This document shows, one piece after another, positions 41,638-53,390 of a stretch of 64,000 nucleotides of DNA. The DNA comes from Gluconacetobacter dulcium (GTDB lineage: Bacteria; Pseudomonadota; Alphaproteobacteria; Acetobacterales; Acetobacteraceae). The DNA lies in contig NZ_JABEQN010000009.1 in NCBI RefSeq assembly GCF_014174165.1, forward strand, positions 62,001 to 126,000, in the 5' to 3' direction. Below the pieces are notes generated by a model. The model did no database searches. It saw nothing but the letters and a program-made list of their open reading frames with translations, and had not been told where the DNA came from. Numbering within the stretch: the first letter of the stretch is position 1; the number at the start of each line of letters is the position of its first letter. A program made the position numbers and the translations under genes.

Positions 41638-43116
41638 ATGATCCGATCGTCTTCCGTCAAGCCGCATCTGGTGCTGGCTGCCTGCTGCCTCAGCCTTTTT
41701 CTGGTGATGATGGACGTGACCATCGTCAACGTGGCGCTGCCGGCGATTCGCGCCGGGCTGGGGGGCGGACTGTCGACCCTGCAATGGGTGGTGGATGCCT
41801 ACACGCTGGTGGTCGCGACGCTGCTGGTGCTGGCGGGATCGACCGCCGACTGGATCGGGCGGCGGCTGGTGTTCACTTCGGGAATCGTCGTCTTCTGCCT
41901 TGGCTCGCTTCTGTGCGGGCTGGCGGCCGGTGCGTGGGCGCTGGTGCTGGCGCGCGGGTTCCAGGGGCTGGGCGGGGCGATGCTGAATCCGGTGGCGCTT
42001 TCGATCATTGCCAATGTCTTCGTCGAGCCCGCGGCACGGGCGCGGGCGATCGGCGTGTGGGGCGCGATGTCGGGGCTGGCGCTGGCGCTGGGGCCGCTGA
42101 TCGGCGGCATGTTGACGACGCTGGTGGGCTGGCGTGCCGTGTTTCTGGTCAATCTGCCTGTGGGGGCGTTGGCGCTGGTATTGAGCCTGCGGGTGATTCC
42201 CGAATCGCGGGCGGTTCATGTGCGGCCGATCGACCGGGCGGGGCAGGCGCTGGTGGCCCTGATCCTGGCGGCCGCGACCGCCGCCCTGATCGAAGCGCGG
42301 GATTATGGATGGGATGCGCCGGTGATTCGCGCGGGGCTGGCGATTGCGGCGGTGGGGCTGGTGGTGCTGTACCGGGTGGAACGGCGCAGCGCGCATCCGC
42401 TTCTGGACCTGCGGTTTTTTCGTGCGTTGCCTTTTTCCGGAGCGATCGTGATCGCGGTCTTCGCGTTTGCGATCTTCAGTTCGTTCCTGTTCCTGAACAC
42501 GCTTTATCTTCAGGAATCGCGCGGCCTGTCCGCCATGCGGGCAGGGTTGTACACGCTGCCCTTCGCGCTGGGGGTCGTGGTGTGCGCGCCGCTGTCGGGG
42601 CGGCTGGTGGGGGCGCGTGGCGCGCGGTTGCCGCTGATGCTTTCGGCGTGCGGGCTTGGGAGTGGGGCGCTGCTGCTGACGGGGCTGACGCCGGCGACGC
42701 CGCCTGGGGTGCTGCTGCTCTCATACAGCCTTTGCGGCTGTGGCTTCGGGTTGTGCAACGCGCCGATCACCAACAGCGCCGTTTCGGGGATGCCGCGCGA
42801 TCAGGCGGGGCTGGCGGCGGCACTGGCCTCGACCAGCCGGCAGGTCGGCGCGCTGTTGGGTGTGGCGCTGTCGGGGACGATGATGGGCGCGGTGCTGACC
42901 CGCGCGGCGGGGAGCGGCGCCGCGCTGGCGCTGGCGACGCACCGGATCTGGTGGCTGCTGGTGGCGCTCTCCTGCGCGGTGGGCGCGCTGGGGTTTTTCA
43001 CGACCGGGGGACGGGCGCGGGCCAGTGCGCAGGCGGCGCGGGCGCTGTTCGACGATGCGCCCGCGCCTGTGCCCGTGGCGGGTTACAGGACCGACAGCAC
43101 GCCGCCATCGACATAG
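41638..43116 (+). CDS. MFS exporter of the DHA2 (EmrB/QacA) type
   Basis: A 492-residue membrane protein with about 14 helices. Motif D1 is LFLVMMDVTIVNVALPAIRAGLG, followed by LQWVVDAYTLVVATLLVLAGSTADWIGRR, then LGGAMLNPVALSIIANVF and AIGVWGAMSGLALALGPLIGG (motif C, typical of antiporters). Such pumps export drugs or toxic metabolites with protons. The 3' end overlaps the convergent gno gene by 34 bp. The start follows tRNA-Gly closely and has no strong Shine-Dalgarno sequence. Confidence 0.9.
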   Translation: MIRSSSVKPHLVLAACCLSLFLVMMDVTIVNVALPAIRAGLGGGLSTLQWVVDAYTLVVATLLVLAGSTADWIGRRLVFTSGIVVFCLGSLLCGLAAGAWALVLARGFQGLGGAMLNPVALSIIANVFVEPAARARAIGVWGAMSGLALALGPLIGGMLTTLVGWRAVFLVNLPVGALALVLSLRVIPESRAVHVRPIDRAGQALVALILAAATAALIEARDYGWDAPVIRAGLAIAAVGLVVLYRVERRSAHPLLDLRFFRALPFSGAIVIAVFAFAIFSSFLFLNTLYLQESRGLSAMRAGLYTLPFALGVVVCAPLSGRLVGARGARLPLMLSACGLGSGALLLTGLTPATPPGVLLLSYSLCGCGFGLCNAPITNSAVSGMPRDQAGLAAALASTSRQVGALLGVALSGTMMGAVLTRAAGSGAALALATHRIWWLLVALSCAVGALGFFTTGGRARASAQAARALFDDAPAPVPVAGYRTDSTPPST

Positions 43117-43868
43117 AGCGTCTGGCCGTTGACGAAGGATGAGGCGTCCGAGGCCAGGAAGATGGCGGCGCCCTGGAGTTCCTCCACCTTGCCCCAGCGA
43201 CCGGCGGGCGTGCGCTTCGTCAGCCAGGCGTTGAATTCCGGGTCTTCGACCAGGGCGCGGTTCAGGGGCGTTTCGAAATAGCCGGGGCCGATGGCGTTGA
43301 TCTGCATGCCGTGGCGTGCCCAGTCGGCGCACATGCCGCGGGTGAGGTTCTTCACCGCGCCCTTGGTGGCGGTGTAGGGCGCGATGCCGGGGCGGGCCAG
43401 TTCGCACTGTACGCTGCCGATATTGATGATCTTGCCCATGCCGCGCGGGATCATGTGCCGGGCGACCGCCGTGCCGACGAAAAATACGCTGTCGAGATTG
43501 GTGCGGATGATCTCGGACCAGTCCTCGGGCGGGAAGGCGTCGAGCGGAGCGCGGCGCTGGATGCCGGCATTGTTGATCAGGATGCGGATCGGCCCGTCTT
43601 CGGCCTCGATCGCGCCGACTGCATCCTCGACCGCCTGGCGGTCGGTGACGTCGAAGGGGCGGGTCAGGATGGTGCGGGTGGCGCCCTGCGGCGTGGTGTC
43701 GCGCAGGCGGGCGGCGGCTTCCTCCAGCTTCGTCGCATCGCGCCCGTTCAGGATGACGTGAGCGCCGGCATCGGCCAGGCCGGCCGCGATGGCGTAGCCG
43801 ATTCCACCACTGGAGCCGGTGACGAGGGCCAGCCGGCCGGTCAGGTCGAAAAGGGGCGAAGCGGGCAT
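43083..43868 (-). CDS. gno: Gluconate 5-dehydrogenase (SDR family)
   Basis: A 261-residue classical SDR. The cofactor site is LVTGSSGGIGYAIAAGL, NNAGIQRRAPLD follows, the catalytic triad is in GSVQCELARPGIAPYTATKGAVKNL (Ser, YxxxK), and PGYFETPLNRAL and SSFVNGQTLYVDGG close the fold. Sequence runs such as VARHMIPRG, PGIAPYTATKGAVKNLT and KRTPAGRWG are almost those of Gluconobacter Gno. It interconverts gluconate and 5-ketogluconate with NADP(H) in the cytosol. ATG 43868 follows GGAAAC. A divergent LacI-type regulator suggests gluconate-dependent control. Confidence 0.88.
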   Translation of the reverse strand: MPASPLFDLTGRLALVTGSSGGIGYAIAAGLADAGAHVILNGRDATKLEEAAARLRDTTPQGATRTILTRPFDVTDRQAVEDAVGAIEAEDGPIRILINNAGIQRRAPLDAFPPEDWSEIIRTNLDSVFFVGTAVARHMIPRGMGKIINIGSVQCELARPGIAPYTATKGAVKNLTRGMCADWARHGMQINAIGPGYFETPLNRALVEDPEFNAWLTKRTPAGRWGKVEELQGAAIFLASDASSFVNGQTLYVDGGVLSVL

Positions 43869-44036
43869 GGGTGTTTCCTTCTTTCCTGCTCGGATGCGTC
43901 CGTCGCTGGGCGGGCGCATCGTGCGTTTGATGATATATGTGGCTTTGGTCGCCGGGCGAGGTGACTATAAGCGCGTCGCGGATGGATAACGCACCAACGC
44001 GCGGAGTGGTCGCGATGCGCAGGGGCATGGGCGGAG

Positions 44037-45170
44037 ATGGCAGGCAGGCGGATGACGGGCGAGGAAGCGACGGGCAGCGCGCGGCGGACGACGGAGCCCG
44101 ACGCCGCGGCGGTCGTGGCGCGCGCCGGCGTGCGGCCGACCATCATCGACGTATCCGTGCGGGCCGGCGTGTCGCGGATGACGGTGTCGCGCGCGCTGCG
44201 CGCCCCGCATCTGGTGCGGCCCGATACGCGCGAGGCGATCGCGCGGGCGATCGACGAACTGGGCTATGTGCCTGATCGGGCGGCCGAGGCGCTTTCGACC
44301 CGGCGCAGCGGATTCGTCGGCCTCGTGGTGCCGACGCTGACCAATACCAATTTCGCCGATGCGGCACGCGGCCTGACCGACATCATCCGTCGGGAAGGTT
44401 ATGAGTTGCTGATCGGGTATACCGACTATGACGAAAACGCAATGCTGAGGCATGTGCGGGACATGCTGGGGCGGCGGGCCGAGGCGCTGGTGCTGCCGGC
44501 GGGGCCGCGTGGGCCGGCGTTGCGGGCGCTGCTGGCGGGCGAGACGATTCCCATCGTGCAGATGGCGGGGCTGGTGGCCGACCCGGTGCACCCCATGGTC
44601 GGGTACTCCAACCACGAGGCCGGACGACTGGCCGCCCGCCACCTGATCGCGCTGGGCCATACCCGAATCGGGGTGCTGGCGGCGGAAGGCGACGGCCTGT
44701 CCTGCGACCATCGTGGCGGGAGGCGGCTGGAGGGTTTCGTGGAGGTGCTGCGCGAGGAGGGACTGGGGGAGGACCTGGTAGAGCGGATGGGCAAGCCGCC
44801 GGTCTCGTTTACCCAGGGTGGGCAGGCCATGGGTGCGCTGCTGGACCGGGCGCCGGACCTGCATGCCGTCTTCGCCGTGTCCGATCTGGTGGGCGTGGGG
44901 GCTTTGATGGAGTGCCGGCGCCGGGGTGTGCGGGTGCCGGAGGACGTGTCGCTGATGGGGTTTGGCGGGTTCGAGATCGGCGGCGCCGTGGTGCCCGCGC
45001 TGACGACGGTGGCGGTCGATTACCGTGCCATCGGCGAGCGGACGGGGACCATGGTACTGGACCTGCTGGCGGGCCGGCTCGACGTGCCGCGCATCGTCGA
45101 TCTGGGCGTGACGCTGATGCAGCGCGAGACGACGGCCTTCCGCCCCGCGCTGCTCTCGGTGCCGGCCTGA
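44037..45170 (+). CDS. LacI family regulator (GntR-like), divergent from gno
   Basis: A 377-residue repressor. After a short extension, the LacI HTH (about 38-60) reads IIDVSVRAGVSRMTVSRALRAP with the hinge RAAEALSTRRSG. The periplasmic-binding-protein-like core begins FVGLVVPTLTNTNFADAARGL and ends VPALTTVAVDYRAIG. The core with ALGHTRIGVLAAEG and YSNHEAGRLAARHL resembles gluconate-responsive GntR. The divergent position to gno fits control of gluconate use. The start may be 44037 or 44052; neither has a strong ribosome site. Confidence 0.87.
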   Translation: MAGRRMTGEEATGSARRTTEPDAAAVVARAGVRPTIIDVSVRAGVSRMTVSRALRAPHLVRPDTREAIARAIDELGYVPDRAAEALSTRRSGFVGLVVPTLTNTNFADAARGLTDIIRREGYELLIGYTDYDENAMLRHVRDMLGRRAEALVLPAGPRGPALRALLAGETIPIVQMAGLVADPVHPMVGYSNHEAGRLAARHLIALGHTRIGVLAAEGDGLSCDHRGGRRLEGFVEVLREEGLGEDLVERMGKPPVSFTQGGQAMGALLDRAPDLHAVFAVSDLVGVGALMECRRRGVRVPEDVSLMGFGGFEIGGAVVPALTTVAVDYRAIGERTGTMVLDLLAGRLDVPRIVDLGVTLMQRETTAFRPALLSVPA

Positions 45171-45178
45171 CGCGCGTG

Positions 45179-45206
45179 TTGCGCGTGGCGGATCAGCATG
45201 CTAGAG
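45179..45206 (+). promoter_or_regulatory. Possible promoter of the atp operon
   Basis: TTGCGC (45179-45184), 16 bp, CTAGAG (45201-45206), followed by an 65-nt leader to atpH. The motif is weak but is the only candidate in the short gap after the LacI gene. Confidence 0.35.
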
Positions 45207-45271
45207 GCGCGCCATCGGCTTGGACTTCGTGCCGGGCCGTTGGCGCGCTGCAATGACCTAAAGACACTGGG

Positions 45272-45868
45272 ATGGAAAGACCGACCGTGGTTTCGGGTGG
45301 AACGACAACAATACCGATCGCCTCCGTTGCCAATGGCCTGCCCGGTCGTTACGCGACGGCCCTCTACGATTTCGCCGCCGAACGCTGGCTGCTTGATGAC
45401 GTGCTGGACCATGCGGCGGCGCTGCGGCGCCTGATCGCGGAAAGCGCCGAGCTGCGCGCCGTCCTGACGAATCGCACGCTGGATATCGCCGTGTCGACGA
45501 AGGCGCTGGACGCCGTGCTGGAAGCCCAGGGCTTCGGGTGGGTCATCCGCAATTTCGTCGGCGTGGTCGCCCGCAACCGCCGGCTGCCCCGCCTGGCTGA
45601 GATCCTGGACGCCGTGGCGGCGATCGCGGCGGCCCGCCGTGGCGAGGCCGTGGCCGAGATCGTCTCGGCCCAGCCGCTGACGGACGTGCAGCGCATACAG
45701 ATTCAGGGCCGCCTCGCCGAGGCCGGCTATTCCAAGGTCAATATTCAGGAGCGCGTTGACGCGGCTCTGCTGGGCGGTCTGGTCGTGCGCGTCGGCGCCC
45801 GGCTTTATGACACCAGCCTCAATTCCCGCCTGACCCGCCTGCACCACGCCATGAAGGGAGCCGCGTGA
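45272..45868 (+). CDS. atpH: F1 ATP synthase subunit delta
   Basis: A 198-residue subunit that connects the F1 head to the peripheral stalk. The N-terminal helical part includes [21 protein letters not shown] and [20 protein letters not shown]; the C-terminal part has [21 protein letters not shown] and [21 protein letters not shown]. First gene of atpHAGDC; F0 genes are elsewhere, as usual in alphaproteobacteria. The stop overlaps the atpA start by one base (TGATG). Confidence 0.95.
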   Translation: MERPTVVSGGTTTIPIASVANGLPGRYATALYDFAAERWLLDDVLDHAAALRRLIAESAELRAVLTNRTLDIAVSTKALDAVLEAQGFGWVIRNFVGVVARNRRLPRLAEILDAVAAIAAARRGEAVAEIVSAQPLTDVQRIQIQGRLAEAGYSKVNIQERVDAALLGGLVVRVGARLYDTSLNSRLTRLHHAMKGAA

Positions 45869-47406
45869 TGGAAATCCGTCCCGCTGAGATTTCGGATATC
45901 CTCAAGCAGCAGATCGCCTCGTTCGACACGAGTGCCGAGGTCGCCGAGACCGGCACGATCCTGTCGGTCGGCGACGGCATCGCCCGCGTCTATGGCTTGC
46001 AGAACGTGCAGGCCGGCGAGATGGTCGAGTTCCCGGCCTCCGGCCAGCAGGGCATGGCGCTGAACCTCGAGAACGACAATGTCGGCGTCGTGATCTTCGG
46101 CGACGACTCCGAGATGCGCGAAGGCGACACCGTTGCCCGCACAGGCAAGGTGGTCGAGGTTCCGACCGGCAAGGCCCTGCTGGGCCGCGTGGTCGATGGC
46201 CTGGGCAACCCGATCGACGGCAAGGGGCCGCTGGTCGGCGACGTGATCATGAAGCGCGCCGACATCAAGGCGCCCGGCATCATGCCGCGCCAGTCGGTCG
46301 GCGAGCCGATGCAGACCGGGATCAAGGCGATCGACGCCCTGGTGCCGATCGGGCGCGGGCAGCGCGAACTGGTCATCGGCGACCGCCAGACCGGCAAGAC
46401 CGCCATCCTGATCGACACCATCGTCGCGCAGAAGCCGGTCAACGCGCTGGGCGACGACAAGAAGTCGCTGTACTGCATCTATGTCGCCATCGGGCAGAAG
46501 CGCTCGACCGTGGCGCAGCTTGTGCGCACGCTGGAAGAGGCCGGTGCGATGGAATATTCCATCGTCGTCGCCGCCACGGCGTCCGACCCGGCGCCGATGC
46601 AGTATCTGGCCCCGTACGCCGCCTGCGCCATGGGCGAGTATTTCCGCGACAACGGCATGCATGCGCTGATCGTCTATGACGATCTGTCCAAGCAGGCCGT
46701 GGCCTATCGCCAGATGTCGCTGCTGCTGCGCCGTCCGCCGGGCCGTGAAGCCTATCCGGGCGACGTGTTCTACCTGCATTCGCGCCTGCTGGAACGCGCG
46801 GCGAAGATGTCGGACGAATATGGCGCGGGTTCGCTGACGGCGCTGCCGGTCATCGAGACGCAGGCCGGCGACGTGGCGGCCTACATTCCGACCAACGTGA
46901 TCTCGATCACCGACGGCCAGGTGTTCCTGGAGACCGACCTGTTCTATCGCGGCATCCGTCCGGCGGTGAACGTGGGCGGCTCGGTGTCGCGCGTCGGTTC
47001 GGCCGCGCAGATCAAGGCGATGAAGCAGGTTGCCGGCAAGATCAAGCTGGAGCTGGCGCAGTATCGTGAAATGGCGGCGTTCTCGCAGTTCGCCTCGGAC
47101 CTCGATCCGGCGACGCAGAAGCAGCTTGCCCGTGGTGCGCGTCTGGTCGAACTGCTGAAGCAGCCCGAGACCTCGCCGCTGCCGGTCGAGGAGCAGGTGT
47201 GCGTGCTGTTTGCCGGCACGCGCGGCTTCATCGACAATGTGCCGGTGGAGAAGGTGACGGCCTTCGAGCGCCAGTTTCGGACCGAGCTGCATGCGGCTGG
47301 CCAGGACATCCTGGAGTCGATCCGTACCGAGCGGCAGATCACCAAGGACAACGAGGTCCGTCTGACCGACTTCCTGACGGCCTTCAGCCGTCAGTTCGCC
47401 GGCTGA
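45868..47406 (+). CDS. atpA: F1 ATP synthase subunit alpha
   Basis: A 512-residue subunit of the F1 head, non-catalytic nucleotide-binding. [14 protein letters not shown] at the start, [10 protein letters not shown], the Walker [66 protein letters not shown] and the signature [17 protein letters not shown]. Length and sequence are typical. The ATG at 45868 overlaps the atpH stop; GGGAG lies upstream. Confidence 0.98.
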   Translation: MEIRPAEISDILKQQIASFDTSAEVAETGTILSVGDGIARVYGLQNVQAGEMVEFPASGQQGMALNLENDNVGVVIFGDDSEMREGDTVARTGKVVEVPTGKALLGRVVDGLGNPIDGKGPLVGDVIMKRADIKAPGIMPRQSVGEPMQTGIKAIDALVPIGRGQRELVIGDRQTGKTAILIDTIVAQKPVNALGDDKKSLYCIYVAIGQKRSTVAQLVRTLEEAGAMEYSIVVAATASDPAPMQYLAPYAACAMGEYFRDNGMHALIVYDDLSKQAVAYRQMSLLLRRPPGREAYPGDVFYLHSRLLERAAKMSDEYGAGSLTALPVIETQAGDVAAYIPTNVISITDGQVFLETDLFYRGIRPAVNVGGSVSRVGSAAQIKAMKQVAGKIKLELAQYREMAAFSQFASDLDPATQKQLARGARLVELLKQPETSPLPVEEQVCVLFAGTRGFIDNVPVEKVTAFERQFRTELHAAGQDILESIRTERQITKDNEVRLTDFLTAFSRQFAG

Positions 47407-47422
47407 AGGCGGACAGGCACCC

Positions 47423-49817
<2,395 letters not shown>

Positions 49818-49848
49818 ACGGCCGGCTCCCGCGCAAGGAAGACAGCCC

Positions 49849-50271
49849 ATGTCGATTGAGGTCGAGATCGTCAGTCCCGAGAAGGTTCTCTTCTCGCGCG
49901 CTGTCGAGATGGCGGTGATTCCGGGCCTGGAGGGCGATATCGCCGCCATGCCCGATCGCGCGCCGATGATGCTGCTGCTGCGCGGCGGTGTGGTCGAACT
50001 GTATGAAAATGGCGTGGTGACGGAACGGTTTTTCGTCGCCGGCGGGTTTGCCGACATGACGGCGACCCGCTGCACCATTCTGGCCGATCAGGCGACGGCG
50101 CTGGCCGACCTGTCGGTGGCCGATGCGCAGAAGCGGCTTGCCGGGCTGGAGGCATCTTACGACGCCGCCGACAAGATGAACGTGCCGGCGCTGGACCTGC
50201 TGATGGCGAAGATGCAGTCCGCGCGGGCTGAAATCGAAGCCGCCGGCGGCGAGGCCGTGAAGGCCGCCTGA
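49849..50271 (+). CDS. atpC: F1 ATP synthase subunit epsilon
   Basis: A 140-residue subunit that regulates F1. The N-terminal beta sandwich has VEIVSPEKVLFSRAVEMAVIPGLEGDIAAM and RFFVAGGFADMTATRCTILAD; the C-terminal helices contain SVADAQKRLAGLEAS and DLLMAKMQSARAEIEAAGG. Last gene of the operon, followed by a strong terminator. Confidence 0.95.
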   Translation: MSIEVEIVSPEKVLFSRAVEMAVIPGLEGDIAAMPDRAPMMLLLRGGVVELYENGVVTERFFVAGGFADMTATRCTILADQATALADLSVADAQKRLAGLEASYDAADKMNVPALDLLMAKMQSARAEIEAAGGEAVKAA

Positions 50272-50301
50272 GACTTTCGGCCGCAGACTGGTTTCATGTG
50301 G

Positions 50302-50335
50302 AACGCCCCCGGCTCCTGCGAGTCGGGGGCGTTTT
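50302..50335 (+). terminator. Terminator of the atp operon
   Basis: AACGCCCCCG (50302-50311) and CGGGGGCGTT (50324-50333) with a 12-nt loop, followed by TTGCGTT, 31 bp after atpC. Confidence 0.85.
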
Positions 50336-50396
50336 GCGTTCTTGGCCGATCTGTTCAGGAGCCTTTATCGCCGCGCGTTGCGAGGCTCCTGAACGG

Positions 50397-50435
50397 ATAA
50401 AAGTCTTTTTGCTTCTTTTTCTTCAGAAAAAGAAG
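50397..50435 (+). terminator. Dispersed oligo-T hairpin repeat, copy identical to 17812-17850
   Basis: 39 identical bases beginning ATAAAAGTCTTTTTGCTTC with the CTTCTTTTTC/GAAAAAGAAG hairpin. It is a second stop after atpC and ends 5 bp before the convergent queF stop. Confidence 0.65.
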
Positions 50436-50439
50436 GCTC

Positions 50440-50919
50440 TCAACCGCGCCCGCGATAGCCCGGCACGCCCTGGTCGGGAATCCACACATCGGCCGGCGGG
50501 GCGCCGGTCTGCCAGAACACGTCGATGGGCATGCCGCCGCGCGGATACCAGTAGGCGCCGATGCGCAGCCAGACCGGGGATAGCAGATCGACCAGCGTGG
50601 TGGCGATCTGGACCGAGCAGGCCTCGTGGAACGCGCCGTGGTTGCGGAAGCTGGTCAGGAACAGCTTGAGCGACTTGCTCTCCACGATCCACTGGTCGGG
50701 CACGTAGTCGATGACCAGGTGCGCGAAATCCGGCTGGCCGGTGACGGGGCAGAGCGACGTGAATTCCGGCGCGGTGAAGCGGACGAGGTAACGCCGGTCG
50801 CGATGGGGGGCGGGGACGCGCTCCAGCGTCGCGTCCTCGGGGCTGGCGGGCTGGGCGGCGGCGCGGCCCAGTTGCGTGAGGGCCTGGGTGCCGTCGTCGG
50901 GCGGGGTGGATGCGCTCAC
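50440..50919 (-). CDS. queF: NADPH-dependent 7-cyano-7-deazaguanine reductase QueF
   Basis: A 159-residue short (unimodular) QueF. It reduces preQ0 to preQ1 in queuosine synthesis. [21 protein letters not shown] carries the catalytic cysteine, [25 protein letters not shown] the QueF signature E-S-K-S-x-K with the NADPH-binding residues, and [20 protein letters not shown] the end. GTG 50919 with AGGATC upstream is used; no in-frame ATG is close. It is divergent from rnd. Confidence 0.93.
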   Translation of the reverse strand: MSASTPPDDGTQALTQLGRAAAQPASPEDATLERVPAPHRDRRYLVRFTAPEFTSLCPVTGQPDFAHLVIDYVPDQWIVESKSLKLFLTSFRNHGAFHEACSVQIATTLVDLLSPVWLRIGAYWYPRGGMPIDVFWQTGAPPADVWIPDQGVPGYRGRG

Positions 50920-51044
50920 GTTCCGTGATCCTTGCTGCGGGGCTGTGGAGAGGGGTGATGCCGGAGCCGCCTTTGCCGCGTCAAGCGGCGGTTTTCTCCC
51001 TTGGGTGCTTTCGCACCGGTGGAACCCCATGATAACAGGACAAC

Positions 51045-52226
51045 ATGGCGCGTGCACTCAAAGCGGGTTTTCCCGCCCCTGTCCTGATGACCTCCACCGA
51101 CGAACTGGTTGCGGTTGTCGAACGATTGCGGCGGGAGCCGTTCGTGACGATCGATACCGAGTTCGTCCGCGAACGGACCTACTGGCCGGAACTGTGTCTG
51201 GTGCAGTTGGCCGGTGAACACGACGTGGTGGTGGTGGACACGCTGGCGCCCGGACTGGACCTGTCGGCGCTGGGCGCACTGCTGGACGATCCGGCGGTGA
51301 CCAAGGTGTTTCATGCCGCGCGGCAGGACCTGGAAATCTTCCTGCATCTGTTCGGCCGGTTGCCGGCGGCGCTGTACGATACCCAGGTGGCGGCGATGGT
51401 CGCCGGCTATGGCGACCAGGTGGGGTATGACAATCTGGTCTCGTCGCTGACGGGCGCGCATATCGACAAGGCGCACCGCTTCTCCGACTGGTCCGCCCGG
51501 CCGCTGTCGCCGGCGCAGATTGCCTATGCCGCCGCCGACGTGACGTATCTGCGCACCGTCTACCAGCTTCTGCGCGAGCGGCTGGAGACGGAAGGGCGCA
51601 CGGAATGGGTGGCGGCCGAACTGGCGGTGCTGACCCGGCCCGAGACGTTCCGCCCCGATCCGGAGACCCTGTGGGAAAAGATGCGTCCGCGCACCAGCAA
51701 CCGGCGGATGCTGGGCATTCTGCGGGCCATTACCGCATGGCGCGAACTGGAAGCCCAGCGGGTGAACGTGCCGCGCCAGCGGCTGCTGAAGGACGAGAGC
51801 CTGCTGGAGATCGCGGCGACCGCCCCGACCGATGCCGAGGCGCTGGCGCGCGTGCGCGGCGTGTCGCGCGGGTTTGCCGAGGGACGCAGCGGGGCCGGGC
51901 TGCTGGAGGCCATCGCGGCGGCGCATGCGCTGCCCGAGGCAGCGCTGCCGCGCCAGAACAAGGGCAAGGACGGCCCGCGCCCGTCGCCCGCGCTGGTCGC
52001 GCTGCTGAAAGTGCTGCTGGCGGCGTGCTGCGAGGAGCATGACGTGGCGCCGCGCCTGGTGGCGTCGTCGGAGGATATCGACCGGCTGGCGCTGGAGGCC
52101 GAGCCCGACCTGCCGGTGATGCAGGGCTGGCGGCGGGTGGTGTTCGGCGAGGATGCGCTGGCGCTGAAGGCCGGGACCATGCTGCTGGGCGTGGATGGGA
52201 CGCGCATTCGCCGGGTCGGGTGCTGA
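51045..52226 (+). CDS. rnd: Ribonuclease D
   Basis: A 393-residue 3'-5' exoribonuclease for tRNA maturation. DEDDy residues: [16 protein letters not shown] (D and E), [17 protein letters not shown], and [13 protein letters not shown] (Y and final D). One HRDC domain follows ([41 protein letters not shown]), then a second, weaker helical part. The start at 51045 overlaps the queF leader region. The end is joined by a degenerate MITE-like repeat. Confidence 0.93.
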   Translation: MARALKAGFPAPVLMTSTDELVAVVERLRREPFVTIDTEFVRERTYWPELCLVQLAGEHDVVVVDTLAPGLDLSALGALLDDPAVTKVFHAARQDLEIFLHLFGRLPAALYDTQVAAMVAGYGDQVGYDNLVSSLTGAHIDKAHRFSDWSARPLSPAQIAYAAADVTYLRTVYQLLRERLETEGRTEWVAAELAVLTRPETFRPDPETLWEKMRPRTSNRRMLGILRAITAWRELEAQRVNVPRQRLLKDESLLEIAATAPTDAEALARVRGVSRGFAEGRSGAGLLEAIAAAHALPEAALPRQNKGKDGPRPSPALVALLKVLLAACCEEHDVAPRLVASSEDIDRLALEAEPDLPVMQGWRRVVFGEDALALKAGTMLLGVDGTRIRRVGC

Positions 52227-52227
52227 T

Positions 52228-52355
52228 AGCCTGACCGGACTGTGGGCCGGTGAGCGCGGGCGGCTCTTCAGGGGGCGCGCCCGGCATGTGTGTCCGGGCA
52301 TTGGAGCGGAGCGGCCTTGAGGGGCCGCGCGCATCGGAGCGCGGAGGCGCGTTCG
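52228..52355 (-). repeat. Degenerate one-ended copy of the MITE-like repeat
   Basis: AGCCTGACCG at 52228, then GGTGAGCG, GGCGCGCCCGGC, TGGAGCGGAGCGGCCTTGA, matching the copy at 60273 in the same orientation. The far terminal repeat is lost. It begins 2 bp after the rnd stop. Confidence 0.55.
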
Positions 52356-52515
52356 ATCGTCGTCGGCGCATATTTACGGACAGGTTTCGCACCGTTTTTC
52401 CCCCGGGTTGTGAACAGGTTACTCCCAGCCTTGTCCACAAGATTTTGTGGTGGGATGGTTGAGTCCACCACAAGATAAGCCTAGTTTTCGGCTGTCCTTC
52501 GTCAGGAGAGATGGC

Positions 52516-53259
52516 ATGGCTATGGAATGGACCGAGGAGACGATTGCGCGTCTCCGCGCGCTTTGGCAGCAGGGGCTGTCGACGGCCGAGATCGGTCGCC
52601 AGCTTTCGGTGACGAAGAACGCGGTTGTAGGCAAGGCGCATCGCCTCGGTCTACAGGCGCGTCCGTCACCAATTCGCAGACGGCCGGCTTCGGCCGGTGC
52701 GGCTGAACCCGGTGAGGCAGTCGTCGCACCGGCTCCGGCCCTGGCCACGGCTTCGGCTCCGGCCACGGAAACCGCTGCCGCCGCTTCGGCGTCGGTCGTG
52801 GTGCCGCCGGCCGTGTCGCCGGTTGTTGCGGCGGCTCCCGCGCCCGTTGCGGTGGTGCCTTCGGCGGTCGTGCCGCCTGTGGTGGCACCTGTTGTGCCGG
52901 TGGCGCCGCGTGTGGCCGAGGCCGCGCCGGTCGTGAGCCCGGTCCGGCAGCAGGCCGAGCCCGTGCCGCAGGCGCCGGTGCGCGCCGAGCGTGAGCCGGT
53001 GGTGCAGGCGGTTCCCCCGCCGCCGCCGGTGGTGGCCCCGAGCGTGTCGCGGCCGGAAACGCCGCGTGCGCCGTTGCGCGCGGTCTCCAGCCCGGCGCCG
53101 CGTCGCAGCGGCCTGAGCTGCTGCTGGCCGCTGGGCGATCCGGGCACGCCGGGCTTTCATTTCTGCGGGGCGACGCCGGTCCCTGGAAAGCCTTACTGTG
53201 CCGAACATGCGCAGCTTGCCTATGTGAAGCTGCGCGATCGGCGCGACAACGTGGCCTGA
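52516..53259 (+). CDS. gcrA: GcrA cell-cycle regulator with a long linker
   Basis: A 247-residue protein. Residues 1-45 are the GcrA HTH (EWTEETIARLRALWQQGLST, then AEIGRQLSVTKNAVVGKAHRLGL). The C-terminal 55 residues bind sigma-70: SCCWPLGDPGTPGFHFCGAT, then PVPGKPYCAEHAQLAYVK. The roughly 140-residue linker between them is made of Ala, Val and Pro repeats and is much longer than in Caulobacter (about 173 residues in all). GcrA acts with CcrM methylation at GANTC promoters. AGGAG lies 7 nt before ATG 52516; 52522 is possible. Confidence 0.93.
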   Translation: MAMEWTEETIARLRALWQQGLSTAEIGRQLSVTKNAVVGKAHRLGLQARPSPIRRRPASAGAAEPGEAVVAPAPALATASAPATETAAAASASVVVPPAVSPVVAAAPAPVAVVPSAVVPPVVAPVVPVAPRVAEAAPVVSPVRQQAEPVPQAPVRAEREPVVQAVPPPPPVVAPSVSRPETPRAPLRAVSSPAPRRSGLSCCWPLGDPGTPGFHFCGATPVPGKPYCAEHAQLAYVKLRDRRDNVA

Positions 53260-53289
53260 CACGCGCCGGCACGCCGGGATGTCATGAAA

Positions 53290-53326
53290 AAACGCCGCGG
53301 ATCGTTATGATCCGCGGCGTTTTTTT
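53290..53326. terminator. Terminator after gcrA
   Basis: AACGCCGCGGATC, loop GTTAT, GATCCGCGGCGTT, then TTTTT. A-tract on the other side makes it usable by the convergent bactofilin gene too. Confidence 0.9.
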
Positions 53327-53390
53327 GTGTCTTCGCGCATGTCCGCGGAGGCCGGCGGCGCATTACCGCGCCGCCGGCCGGGGCAGGCGT

